Shown in pieces: positions 1-8,247 of a stretch of DNA of 64,000 bases. Positions within the stretch are counted from its first letter, which is position 1. Each line of letters opens with the position of its first letter. The position numbers were made by a program, and so were the translations under genes. The notes below the pieces were generated by a model. That model was not told the DNA's origin. It saw nothing but the letters and a program-made list of their open reading frames with translations, and did not search any database. Source of the DNA: Methylophilus sp. 14 (GTDB lineage Bacteria > Pseudomonadota > Gammaproteobacteria > Burkholderiales > Methylophilaceae). The DNA lies in contig NZ_JADKYS010000002.1 of assembly GCF_015354345.1 (NCBI RefSeq), positions 186,001-250,000 on the forward strand. Direction: 5' to 3'.

Positions 1-877
1 CGCCGAATGAGCTGCTCTCGTAGCCCAGTTGTGTGGTGTAGCCATTGCCGTGCGAGGTGCCCGCTGAGTTGCCGAACTGGTTGATCACGGCATAATTGAT
101 TTTGTCATGGCTTTCCAGCTCGTAAGTGTTCGCGTACTTGATGGAGTTTTTCATGCGTGAGTTTTCAGACACGCCACCACCACCGCCCACGGTGCCGCTT
201 TCACCCAGTGGTGAAAAGCTGTCGGCCTTACCGTTAGGATCATAAGTCACGGTGATTTCAAAGAACGGGTTGTATTGCGTACCATAAGTCAATTTACCCC
301 ATGAGCCAGCATCAATCCCTGCCCAGGCTTGGCGGGTAAACAACTCACCGTTCATGGAGGAGTTGGCGCTGACGCTGGAGTTGGCATTGGTACCGGAGTT
401 ATCGGCCAGGGTTTGTGCTGCATCATGCAATTTCATATCCAGCGTATTAAAACCCGCTTCGAGTTGGTAGATAAATTTAAAGTCGTGATCCCATGCTTGC
501 AGCTTGGCGACCTCACCTTTAAAGCCCAGACGTGAACCTTGCCAGCCGCCATTCACCCAGTTAGTTCTGGATGTGGTTCTGGCTGTTTTTTTAGCACCGG
601 AATAAGGATAAAAGTTGTTTGCTAACTCATAGTTCTCAGGCAGAGAGTGATTGATATGGGTCAGGCCAATATCCACCAAACCATAGACCTGGAAGTAAGA
701 AGGATGATCACCCAAATCGAAATTGATGCGGAATGGATTATCATCAATCATGAAACGGGATACAAGAGAAGGGGATTCTTGTGAGGTTGTGCTGGCTTGG
801 TCTGCTGCCTGGGCTGCGAATGCCTGGCTAATTGCCAGCGGCAGTAAAGCCAGTTTGAAAAAGTGCGCTATGGTCAT
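1..877 (-). CDS. Gram-negative porin, 3' end outside the window
   Basis: The minus strand reads open from an ATG at 877 to the window edge (about 292 residues), so the C-terminus is missing. The protein starts with a signal peptide (MTIAHFFKLALLPLAISQAFA, cleavage near AQA or FAA). It continues with features of trimeric 16-strand general porins: a YGLVDIGLTH strand, a WQGSRLGFKGE strand, and later RQAWAGIDAGSWGKLTYGTQYNP, which resembles the RQAYVGL...GxxxxGRQ segment of the porin_4 family. Such proteins form diffusion pores in the outer membrane. It lies downstream of fadL on the same strand, with a hairpin between them, so it is probably transcribed separately. Substrate preference cannot be read from sequence. 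The family call is good; the exact porin type is unknown. Confidence 0.8.
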   Translation of the reverse strand, partial: MTIAHFFKLALLPLAISQAFAAQAADQASTTSQESPSLVSRFMIDDNPFRINFDLGDHPSYFQVYGLVDIGLTHINHSLPENYELANNFYPYSGAKKTARTTSRTNWVNGGWQGSRLGFKGEVAKLQAWDHDFKFIYQLEAGFNTLDMKLHDAAQTLADNSGTNANSSVSANSSMNGELFTRQAWAGIDAGSWGKLTYGTQYNPFFEITVTYDPNGKADSFSPLGESGTVGGGGGVSENSRMKNSIKYANTYELESHDKINYAVINQFGNSAGTSHGNGYTTQLGYESSSFG

Positions 878-1011
878 CTTCTATCCTAAAAAGCGGTGTG
901 TCGGTGTGTTTCAAGACAGGCATTTTCAAGGCGTTAGATGAAGATTAAATGACAAGCGGCTTACACGAAACTTACACGCTGAAATAAGTGCGGATAACAG
1001 GCGGGATGAAT

Positions 1012-1041
1012 CAGCCGTGATGCCATCAGCAATCACGGCTG
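1012..1041 (-). terminator. Hairpin between fadL and porin
   Basis: A perfect 10-bp inverted repeat (CAGCCGTGAT / ATCACGGCTG, loop of 10) lies just after the fadL stop. There is no clear U-tract on the minus strand, so this is a weak terminator or an mRNA-stabilising hairpin. Confidence 0.4.
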
Positions 1042-1070
1042 GAGAGAGGTATGGCTAGGCCCGGAGCGGC

Positions 1071-2330
1071 TTAGAACTGGTGTGTGAATTGCATGCTGAA
1101 GATGTCGGCACTGCCGTCATATTTACCGCTAACAAGACCTCTGCTCGGCACCAATGATGTTTGGTCATCATGAATCCTGGCTTCTTTGATAAAAAGATGC
1201 GCATAACCGACGTCAAATTTAGTCTGCGGACTATATTGCCAACTGGCGCCAAAAGAAAGCCAAATACGATCATTGCCAGGGATGCGGGGGGTTCTATGAT
1301 TATTATCAATGGCTTCTTCATCATAAGCGACGCCGGTGCGCAGTTTGATGGTATCTGTGTAACGATAGTTGACCCCTACAGAGTAGCGCAGTGTGTTGTT
1401 CCAGTGCTCTTGGGTCGTGCCTACCGCTGTATTGGAGCCATTGTCACGCATAATGCTGAGTGACTTAAATTGGCTCCAGCGAGTCCAGGTTACGTCTGTC
1501 AGTAAGTCCCAACGATCATTCAGATGGCTAAAGCTGCTGAAAGAAAGTGTTTCTGGCAAGGTGAGGTCGGCAGTAATGTCTGTATTCAAGGTTCTGCCAG
1601 GAATAGCGTTTAATCCGGTAAAAGGTGAGCGCGCATCGCCTTTTAAATGTTGTTCTACTTTTGAGCGAAATGACAAACCTAATCGTGTGTCAGGGGTGAC
1701 TTGATAAATCGCTCCCAAGTTGTACCCAAAACCCCAATCTTTGCCCTTATTGTTTATGGAGGATTCCGTCGCGCCTAAGTTAACTGCGCTGGTGAGTTCG
1801 GCTTGCGCCCACATGGCCGAAACGCCAAAGCCAAATGACCATTGGTCATTCAGTTTCCAGGCCAATGATGGATTAATATTGACTGTTTTCAGTTCTGATT
1901 TGATTGCCTGAAAGCGCCCCAGCCAGTTCTTGTCATACTCGGTTTTGAGGCCAAACGGCGTGCTGATGCCTAGGCCAAACTTGAGTTGTTCGTTGATATC
2001 TTGTTTATAAAACAGGTTAGGGATGGCAGCTAAGCTACCCAAATTCCCACCTTCTGGCCCAGTGGGTGTACTGTCCTTATTATCAAAATCACCATTGGTC
2101 TTGATTAAATGCAAGGCGCCGACGATCTGGCGTCCCTCCAGATAAGTCATGCCAGCTGGATTGAAGAAAATGGTGCTGGCATCTTCTGCGACGGCTGAAG
2201 CCCCTGCGTATGCATTGCCCAGGCCGCTTGCGCCTTGTTCAAACAGGGCAAAGCCCGCTGCTGTGCTGTTGAGGTGATAGCCTGACAGTGCCAGGCCGAC
2301 CAGTAGGTAAGATGGTTTGAAACGTAACAT
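1071..2330 (-). CDS. fadL: FadL/OmpP1/TodX family outer membrane transport protein
   Basis: A 419-residue outer membrane channel for hydrophobic compounds such as long-chain fatty acids. After a signal peptide of about 24 residues, the mature N-terminus reads GFALFEQGASGLGNAYAG followed by DASTIFFNPAGMTYL. This is the hatch segment signature of the FadL/TodX family, which plugs the barrel and carries the NPAGM motif. The rest alternates in beta-barrel fashion (WRYSVGVNYRYTD-like strands) and ends in a terminal Phe (QFTHQF), as expected for BAM recognition. Length is near the family norm of 420-450. An AGGGGA ribosome binding site precedes the ATG at 2330. No beta-oxidation genes are nearby, so the substrate is open; in a methylotroph it may be another hydrophobic molecule. 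Confidence 0.9.
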   Translation of the reverse strand: MLRFKPSYLLVGLALSGYHLNSTAAGFALFEQGASGLGNAYAGASAVAEDASTIFFNPAGMTYLEGRQIVGALHLIKTNGDFDNKDSTPTGPEGGNLGSLAAIPNLFYKQDINEQLKFGLGISTPFGLKTEYDKNWLGRFQAIKSELKTVNINPSLAWKLNDQWSFGFGVSAMWAQAELTSAVNLGATESSINNKGKDWGFGYNLGAIYQVTPDTRLGLSFRSKVEQHLKGDARSPFTGLNAIPGRTLNTDITADLTLPETLSFSSFSHLNDRWDLLTDVTWTRWSQFKSLSIMRDNGSNTAVGTTQEHWNNTLRYSVGVNYRYTDTIKLRTGVAYDEEAIDNNHRTPRIPGNDRIWLSFGASWQYSPQTKFDVGYAHLFIKEARIHDDQTSLVPSRGLVSGKYDGSADIFSMQFTHQF

Positions 2331-2427
2331 GTGTTCCCCTGAACGCTCTCTGTGTGACTTGTTGTTATGTGTGTAATTACAATGCTACTTATCTAGGTTT
2401 TAAGTATCCAGGCTAACTTGATGAGTG

Positions 2428-4503
2428 TTAGCTTTCTGCCCCGGCAATTTTACGAAAAACAGTTGGAATGCTTTCTGGAAATTCGGCCATAAACGCTGTT
2501 GTCTGGCTGGCAGACAAGGCGGCACTAAATAAATAACCTTGTACATGATGGCAAAGTTTGTATTGCAAGTATTCAAACTGAATCGCACTTTCTACGCCTT
2601 CTGCGACGACTTTGAGGTTGAGGCTCACCGCCAGTGCAACCAGGGCATCCACAATAGCAATATCGACCTTGTCTTGCGGAATGCCAGCCGTAAATTGCTT
2701 GTCAATTTTGAGGATATCGACCGGCAATTGTTTCAGGTAGTTCATGGATGAGTGGCCGATGCCAAAATCATCAATGGCAATGCCTATGCCCAATTGCTTG
2801 AGTGAATAGAGAATTTGTTTGGCCGATTCAATGTTGCGCATGACCATGGACTCTGTGATTTCCAGGTTAAGCGTGCGTGGCGAGACCTGATAAAAATCCA
2901 GCGCATGGCGGATGGTGTCCGACAAGCTGTCATCATCCAACTGGCGCGAGGAAATATTCACGTTCATGAACAGGTCAGGGTCAAACATTTCTTGCCACAT
3001 GGACAGTTGCTTGAGCGACTGGTGGATGACCCAGGCGCCTATGCTGATGATGAGTCCTGAGCCTTCTGCCAGGTTGATAAACTGGTCTGGCGTCAGCAAG
3101 CCTTTGCTTGGATGGCGCCATCTGAGTAGTGCCTCAAAACCGATGGTTTTCAGCAACTGGGTATGGATAATCGGCTGGTAATATAACTCCAGCTCCTGAT
3201 TCTGCAAGGCAAAATGCAGCTCTTCACGCAGGTTGCGTAACTCCGAGGTGTTGGCCTCATCCGTTTCGCTATAAAAGCGGTAGGTATTACGCCCGGCATC
3301 TTTGGCCTGGTATAACGCCACGTCGGCATTCTTCATGACTTCGGTTTTGGAGTCAAAGCCGGGCCGCAGCTGTGCAATCCCAATACTGACCCCAATGTGG
3401 ATTTCATGGTCATCGACGATAAACTGTGCAGAAATGGTTTGGATAATGCGTTTGCATACCTGCTCGATCAGATTGCGCGCAGGCGCATCCAGCAGGATGG
3501 CAAACTCATCTCCGCCCAGGCGGAAAATGGCATCTTCCTGTGACATATTGCCGCGCAACCTGTGCGCTACCTGCTGTAATAGCTTGTCGCCGGTGTTATG
3601 GCCAAAGGCATCGTTGACGATTTTGAAGCGGTCCAGGTCCAGCAGCAGCAGGTAAACGTGTTTGCGGTCATCCAGCGGGGCGGTGATCTTGCGCGTGATA
3701 GCTTCTTCAAACGCGTGACGGTTCAATAACTGGGTGTTTTTATCATAGTGTGCTAAAAACTGCAGTTTCTCTTCAATCACCTTGCGGTGTTCCAGTTCGG
3801 CTTGCAACCGGTCATCCCGTTGGCGGATGCTTTCCAGCATGTTGTTGATATCGTGGCTCAGCATGCCGATCTCGTCGGCGCTGGTCACTTTGATGCGCTG
3901 GTCGTAATGGTGATTGCGCGTGATCTTGCTGACGAAGCTTTGTAGCGCGTGAATCGGATCGACAATATTGCGGTTCAGTCGCCACATAATCAGGCAGCCT
4001 GCCAATGCCGCTGCCAGCACAGCAATGGCATTCGACCAGGCAAAGCCGATGAGTACATCGACAATTTGTTCCTGCTTGATGGTGGCATGCAGAGTGCCTA
4101 CGGTTTTCTCATTAACGACAATCGGCGTCGAGACTTCCATGTCGCTAAAGTAGGGATACAGCCATTGCCAGCCTGCCGGGTTTTGCGGGTGCTCAGGATG
4201 CAGGCTTTGCAAGGGTTGTTGTTGCTGATTAAGAATGACGACGCTGCGGATATTCTGGTTATCTGTCAGCGGTTCCAGTGTTTTGGCGGCAGAACTCACC
4301 TCGCCAAACATCACAGCCGGGCCAATCGAGTTTGCCACTACATTCATTTGTACCAGAATGTCACGGATCAGGTGGGAGCGCAGGCTGTGGTAATGGCTGC
4401 CGAATGCAAAGACAATAAATACCAGCAGCATGCTCAATGTCATCACCAGCTCGGTGAGCAGTAGTTTGTGCGCAATCTTGAGGTGTGGAAGTAGTCTTAA
4501 CAT
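2428..4503 (-). CDS. YfiN-like membrane c-di-GMP enzyme with HAMP, GGDEF and EAL domains
   Basis: A membrane sensor predicted to make and/or degrade cyclic di-GMP. There is one membrane helix at residues 10-35, a periplasmic sensor segment of about 110 residues (SIGPAVMFGEVSSAAKTL, typical of the CHASE8 sensor of YfiN/DgcN), a second helix near 155-175, HAMP, a GGDEF domain (intact GGDEF at about 330-334) and an EAL domain (EAL at about 457-459). The EAL catalytic set looks complete: LEITES, DDFG, LKIDK and VAEGVE are all present. Classic YfiN ends after GGDEF, so the EAL tail is a departure. It directly follows a yfiR homologue, which is the known periplasmic repressor partner of YfiN. A TTG at 4509 abuts the yfiR stop; the ATG at 4503 is preferred. 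There is no strong ribosome binding site, so translational coupling is likely. Confidence 0.85.
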   Translation of the reverse strand: MLRLLPHLKIAHKLLLTELVMTLSMLLVFIVFAFGSHYHSLRSHLIRDILVQMNVVANSIGPAVMFGEVSSAAKTLEPLTDNQNIRSVVILNQQQQPLQSLHPEHPQNPAGWQWLYPYFSDMEVSTPIVVNEKTVGTLHATIKQEQIVDVLIGFAWSNAIAVLAAALAGCLIMWRLNRNIVDPIHALQSFVSKITRNHHYDQRIKVTSADEIGMLSHDINNMLESIRQRDDRLQAELEHRKVIEEKLQFLAHYDKNTQLLNRHAFEEAITRKITAPLDDRKHVYLLLLDLDRFKIVNDAFGHNTGDKLLQQVAHRLRGNMSQEDAIFRLGGDEFAILLDAPARNLIEQVCKRIIQTISAQFIVDDHEIHIGVSIGIAQLRPGFDSKTEVMKNADVALYQAKDAGRNTYRFYSETDEANTSELRNLREELHFALQNQELELYYQPIIHTQLLKTIGFEALLRWRHPSKGLLTPDQFINLAEGSGLIISIGAWVIHQSLKQLSMWQEMFDPDLFMNVNISSRQLDDDSLSDTIRHALDFYQVSPRTLNLEITESMVMRNIESAKQILYSLKQLGIGIAIDDFGIGHSSMNYLKQLPVDILKIDKQFTAGIPQDKVDIAIVDALVALAVSLNLKVVAEGVESAIQFEYLQYKLCHHVQGYLFSAALSASQTTAFMAEFPESIPTVFRKIAGAES

Positions 4504-4509
4504 ACACAA

Positions 4510-5037
4510 TCAATTAACAATATTGGTCGCCAGTTTCATCAGTCGCGTGTCAAACACAATGCCTGCCTGTTTGGCCGATGTCAGGTGCAGTGCGAACTGG
4601 TAGCGTTTGTCCTGCTCGCTGATTTCTACATGGCCATACTCAGAAAACTTGTTGCCGTTATAGACAACGGTCAATACCGACTCTTTCTGGATGATCTGTT
4701 GTAATTCTAGCGGCTTTTGTGCGCCGTAGTCCTGAATATATAACAGATTACAGCGCTTGACGTCGGTTGGCGCTTTCACTGTGACCAAAAATATCTGTAA
4801 ATTCTGTAATTTTTGCGATTCCAGTGCGGTAGCCTTCAAATGGCCGATGTCTTCTTCAAAGGCGCAAATAGCATAGGTGTCTTGTGGCTGGCGGTTGGGC
4901 ATCTGGCTCAGCAGGGCCAGGTTGAACAGTAATTCACTCTTTGTTTCACGGGCTTGTTCAAGCCCCGCTTGCGACAGGCCGCTGGTGCCCAGGCCAAGCA
5001 AGGGGAGAAGCAAACAGGTCCGGCGCACTGAAATCAT
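4510..5037 (-). CDS. yfiR: YfiR family periplasmic protein (DUF4154)
   Basis: A 175-residue secreted protein. It has a signal peptide (LLLPLLGLGTSGLSQA), then YfiR/DUF4154 features: the FNLALLSQMPNR region, AICAFEEDIG with a Cys, and CNLLYI with a second Cys, the positions where YfiR proteins form stabilising disulphides. In Pseudomonas aeruginosa YfiR binds the periplasmic domain of YfiN and holds its diguanylate cyclase off. The next gene downstream is a YfiN-type enzyme, with the stop codon at 4510-4512 only 6 bp before its ATG, so the two are surely co-transcribed. No yfiB (the outer-membrane activator) is adjacent. Start is the ATG at 5037 with GGAG about 10 bases upstream. Confidence 0.8.
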   Translation of the reverse strand: MISVRRTCLLLPLLGLGTSGLSQAGLEQARETKSELLFNLALLSQMPNRQPQDTYAICAFEEDIGHLKATALESQKLQNLQIFLVTVKAPTDVKRCNLLYIQDYGAQKPLELQQIIQKESVLTVVYNGNKFSEYGHVEISEQDKRYQFALHLTSAKQAGIVFDTRLMKLATNIVN

Positions 5038-5129
5038 ATTGGTCTGACTCCATCAGGGTTGGTTAGGATGACCTGAGACGAGGTGAACTGCGGCGCGATT
5101 TTTTTTGGGCGATTGCATCGGCAACCCCA

Positions 5130-5169
5130 TGTTTCTATCCCAGTTTAACTTGGTTCTATCCCGGTTTAA
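5130..5169. repeat. Two-copy 19-bp direct repeat, 21-bp period, before yfiR
   Basis: Read on the plus strand, TGTTTCTATCCCAGTTTAA (5130-5148) is followed by TGGTTCTATCCCGGTTTAA (5151-5169): 17 of 19 positions agree. The 21-bp period equals two helical turns, as expected for a protein binding the same face twice. It lies in the 5' leader just downstream of the predicted yfiR promoter. An operator is the natural reading; the binding factor is unknown. Confidence 0.6.
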
Positions 5170-5189
5170 ATAGCGATTCCTCATCAAGT

Positions 5190-5217
5190 ATCATACCTTG
5201 CGCCATGCAATCTACAA
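5190..5217 (-). promoter_or_regulatory. Predicted sigma-70 promoter of yfiR operon
   Basis: On the minus strand TTGTAG (5217-5212) is followed after 16 bp by TATGAT (5195-5190). Transcription would start near 5183, giving a leader of about 145 bases that contains the 21-bp-period repeat. I see nothing else in the rest of the 5038-5303 gap. Confidence 0.4.
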
Positions 5218-5303
5218 TCAGCAATTTTGATAAATTCTGTATCAGTTTGATAAGCCAGGCATAGCCTTGTTGCGGCGGTTAAACGATGGGCGTGTACCTT
5301 GGC

Positions 5304-6809
5304 TTAATATTGGCTGCGGGCCGTTGGCAGGTGTGCGGCTGGTTTTAAATCAAAAGCCACACAAATGCGCTCTGCTTCGGCGTGAAAGGGAATTGTCCTG
5401 TGAAACAGCGACGATGGAAATAGCACAATATCACCTACGGCGGGCTTGATGTAGCGGGTGGGGAAGTTGTTGTGTAATTGCGGGTACTGGTCACCATGTG
5501 TGCCGTATTCGAAAGCACCTTCCTTGGGATCTGCAGTCTCGGGCATGGCCAGGTAAACCGCGCCACTGAGCCAGCCTATTTCATGGATATGGGCATCCAG
5601 GTGGCCGCCTTTCTGCATCTTCACGTACCAGGAGCTGGTGAACTCGAGCGCTTTAGGAAAATGGGAGATTAAGGCGCAGTTGGCCTGCTGGAATTGTGCC
5701 TGGTATTGCAGAAACTCACGTTTGACCAGCTCGCCCAGCGTCCTGAAGGCGGCTTCGGGACGTTTGAATAGATTGCCTGCAGATTGCTTGCCATTGGTTA
5801 GGCGCGCCTGTTTGCGCTCGGCAATATCGGCTTGCGCAATGTTGTCCAGCAGTTCTGTCAATAAAGCACTGCCGGGAGCCAGCTCAGGCAGGCTGCGGTG
5901 GTAAACAAACGACAGGCCATCCGGGCAAAACTGGTAAGGATCTGCCTCGCCGTGATTGAGGCTGTAGTGTGTGGACAAGGTGGCAATGAAGGGGGCGGTA
6001 TGTGGCCCTTGCTTGATAATGTCGTCGCGTAACTGTTTGAACGCCTCGAATTTCTCGGCACGGTATAAACAATAAAGTACCCGGGATTGCCAGTCGTCCA
6101 ATTGTGAAGCCTCGAAGTGAGGAATCGCTTCTTCGAACCGCTTGGCCAGGTATAAAAACTCGCCCATATTGTAATTGGCACCTGGGTGTTGCGGGTTGCG
6201 TTGCAGCGCCTGCTGGTAATGCTGCACTGCTTTGGTCATGTCGCCCTGGTCGCGCCAGGTTTCGCCGAGGTTGTTATAGGCATCGGTGTAATTGGGGAAG
6301 AGTGCGATGGCACGCTCATAACTCTGCACGGCGGCCTGCAGTTGTCCTTTGTCACGCAATGCCGTGCCCAGATTGAAATGGCCGCGCGCATCTTGTGGCT
6401 GGATGCGTAAACCCTGCTGGTAGCTGGCCATGGCTTCATCCAGTTTGCCCTGTTTTTGCAGTACCGTGCCCAGGTTGCCATGCGCCTCAAAAAATTGCGG
6501 ATTCAGCGCGATGGCTTTGCGGTAAGCCTGTTCGGCGGCAGCCAGGGCGCCCAGTTGCGTTTGTACAATCGCGTAGTTAAACCACAGCTCTGCGGCTTGC
6601 GGGTTGAGTTGCAGGGCTGCTTCATAAGCTTGTGCCGCCTGCGGGTATTGCTGGGTTTGGTCCAGCGCCAGCGCCAGCAGGTGATGCAATACAAACTCTC
6701 GCGGGTGTTGCGCCGCTAATGGGCGTGCCCGTTGAATGACAGCAGCAAATTGTCCGTGATTCAGCTGTTGTATCAGCGTGTTGATCTCTTGCGAAAGTGG
6801 GAGTGCCAT
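5304..6809 (-). CDS. TPR protein with C-terminal 2OG-Fe(II) dioxygenase-like domain
   Basis: A 501-residue cytoplasmic protein. Residues 5 to about 250 are tandem tetratricopeptide repeats of 34 residues (AELWFNYAIVQTQLG, FEAHGNLGTVLQKQG, ARGHFNLGTALRDKG, TDAYNNLGETWRDQG). The C-terminal 200 residues match the putative 2-oxoglutarate/Fe(II) oxygenase family (2OG-FeII_Oxy_5 type): a HLDAHIHE segment with candidate metal ligands, then GDIVLFPSSLFHRTIPF with the distal His, and a later Arg (AERICVAFDLKP) that could bind 2-oxoglutarate. The substrate is unknown; the TPR part suggests a protein or peptide target. The ATG at 6809 is used; an upstream in-frame TTG at 6824 is less likely. A perfect palindrome lies just upstream. 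There is a gap to the next gene, so it is probably monocistronic. Confidence 0.8.
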   Translation of the reverse strand: MALPLSQEINTLIQQLNHGQFAAVIQRARPLAAQHPREFVLHHLLALALDQTQQYPQAAQAYEAALQLNPQAAELWFNYAIVQTQLGALAAAEQAYRKAIALNPQFFEAHGNLGTVLQKQGKLDEAMASYQQGLRIQPQDARGHFNLGTALRDKGQLQAAVQSYERAIALFPNYTDAYNNLGETWRDQGDMTKAVQHYQQALQRNPQHPGANYNMGEFLYLAKRFEEAIPHFEASQLDDWQSRVLYCLYRAEKFEAFKQLRDDIIKQGPHTAPFIATLSTHYSLNHGEADPYQFCPDGLSFVYHRSLPELAPGSALLTELLDNIAQADIAERKQARLTNGKQSAGNLFKRPEAAFRTLGELVKREFLQYQAQFQQANCALISHFPKALEFTSSWYVKMQKGGHLDAHIHEIGWLSGAVYLAMPETADPKEGAFEYGTHGDQYPQLHNNFPTRYIKPAVGDIVLFPSSLFHRTIPFHAEAERICVAFDLKPAAHLPTARSQY

Positions 6810-6829
6810 CGTGCGAAATTCCAAAGATA

Positions 6830-6845
6830 GTTACAATTTTGTAAC
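6830..6845. promoter_or_regulatory. Palindromic operator-like site GTTACAA-TT-TTGTAAC
   Basis: A perfect 7-bp inverted repeat with a 2-bp spacer ends 20 bp upstream of the ATG of the TPR-dioxygenase gene. A second TTACAAT occurs 20 bp away at 6851. The core TGTAAC resembles the repeat found upstream of xoxF and fdsG, but here it is arranged as a palindrome. Confidence 0.45.
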
Positions 6846-6954
6846 ACATCTTACAATTCTGCAATGCTTGTGTGACTTGATTTAGCGCAAAACGCTGCGG
6901 ATCTATACTGTTGCCGGGCGGTTTATGCGGTGCTGGATGGCCCAAATGTATTTT

Positions 6955-8235
6955 TTACCTGCCATGATGAGAGAGTTGTTTTAACAGGCGCACGGCAATC
7001 TGTGGGTCTTCCTGTAGCAGGTTTTCCATGCTGTCGGCATAAATCTCAATCACGGATGCTTGCGGCGAGGCGACCACCGCACTGGCGGTCACCGGTTGCG
7101 CCGAGAACAAGGCAATGTCGCCAAAGAAATCGCCATATTGCAAGATGCGCAGGGTTTTTTCACTGCCGTCCGCTTGTTGTTGCGTTAAATGCAAGCTGCC
7201 TTCAACCACCATATAGTAGTGATGGCTGGCATCGCCCTCTTTCAGCACGTAGTGGCCTTGCATATAGGTCTTGCCGTATTTGCCCATCAATGCCTGTAAA
7301 TAGTGCTGCTGGTTAGGAATATCTTCAAACAGGCCTTTCAGCAGCAGCACATCTTTTTGCCTCAGCGTGACCATTAACTCTATTCCTACCAAAAATACGG
7401 CAAAGTTAAGGTAAAGCCAACTGATGGAGACAAACATGGCTTTCATGCTGCCAAACACGGCGCCGAAATTTTTATTCACACTGAGAAACAAGCCGAAGGC
7501 CGGGCGCATTAGCATCCACAAGGTGGCTGTGAGCAGGGCGGATAACATCAAATGTCGCCAGTGCACATTGAGCGGGCAAAAGGTGTGGTAAAAACCGGCA
7601 ATCAACAAAGTAGTTAAGGCGAGCGATAGCAGCGAGCCGACTACATTAATAGAGGCGGATGGCAAATGGTTGGCCAGGAACACAATGATGGATTCCAGCA
7701 CAAACCCTGCCGCGGTGAACAGGAAGAAGACCAGCAATACGCCGAGCACGGCTAGCACATCGCGTAACTTCTTGTGCCAGAAAGAAGACACGTCGTTACG
7801 GCTGGCAATCAAGTGAAAGCTGGCGCGCATATGTGTCGCTAGCGGGGTGATGGTCCACAGCAATACCAAAAAGCCAACTACGCCCCAGGCGGCCTTGGTG
7901 CGCGTGTTTTCGTAGACCTCTACCATGATGCGCTGGCTGAATTCGGGCAGCAGATTACTGGTTAAAATGGCCAGTTTCACAATGGCATAATCAGACGAAT
8001 ACACCAGGTGGCTGATTAAAAAGAAAATCAGCACAATCAGCGGGATCAAGGCAAACAGTGCATAAAAAGACAGCGCGGCTGACAGCCCCATTAACCTGTG
8101 CCTGGCCACACCTTGCCAGGTCGTTTTTAGCACAAACAGCGGCGTGCAATAGCTATAGGCCAGTAATTGCTGCTTCAGGCCTTGCCACTGTGTTTGTAGT
8201 GTCGTCCATAACGTCGGCATACATCCCGCTTTCAT
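6955..8235 (-). CDS. YihY/BrkB family membrane protein fused to a cyclic-nucleotide-binding domain
   Basis: A 426-residue inner membrane protein. Residues 25 to about 290 are a YihY/virulence factor BrkB (formerly annotated RNase BN) domain with six hydrophobic segments, including LSFYALFALIPLIVLIFF, TRTKAAWGVVGFLVLLWT and SVNKNFGAVFGSMKAMFVSISWLY. Residues about 300-425 are a soluble cNMP-binding (CAP-effector) domain: KEGDASHHYYMVVEGSLHL, then ILQYGDFFGDIALFSAQPVTAS. The phosphate-binding cassette normally reads GExA-R-A; here it is GDIALF...TAS without the usual Arg, so cyclic nucleotide binding is doubtful. The molecular role of YihY proteins is not settled. An internal ATG at 8220 preceded by GCGGGATGT is an alternative start. 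It lies 12 bp after the pip stop on the same strand, so the two are likely in one operon. Confidence 0.85.
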   Translation of the reverse strand: MKAGCMPTLWTTLQTQWQGLKQQLLAYSYCTPLFVLKTTWQGVARHRLMGLSAALSFYALFALIPLIVLIFFLISHLVYSSDYAIVKLAILTSNLLPEFSQRIMVEVYENTRTKAAWGVVGFLVLLWTITPLATHMRASFHLIASRNDVSSFWHKKLRDVLAVLGVLLVFFLFTAAGFVLESIIVFLANHLPSASINVVGSLLSLALTTLLIAGFYHTFCPLNVHWRHLMLSALLTATLWMLMRPAFGLFLSVNKNFGAVFGSMKAMFVSISWLYLNFAVFLVGIELMVTLRQKDVLLLKGLFEDIPNQQHYLQALMGKYGKTYMQGHYVLKEGDASHHYYMVVEGSLHLTQQQADGSEKTLRILQYGDFFGDIALFSAQPVTASAVVASPQASVIEIYADSMENLLQEDPQIAVRLLKQLSHHGR

Positions 8236-8247
8236 TGCTGGTGATTG

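Noticed and set aside
5038-5303. c-di-GMP riboswitch in the leader of the yfiR operon
   Set aside because: No GEMM-type conserved core is visible; only the direct repeat is clear.
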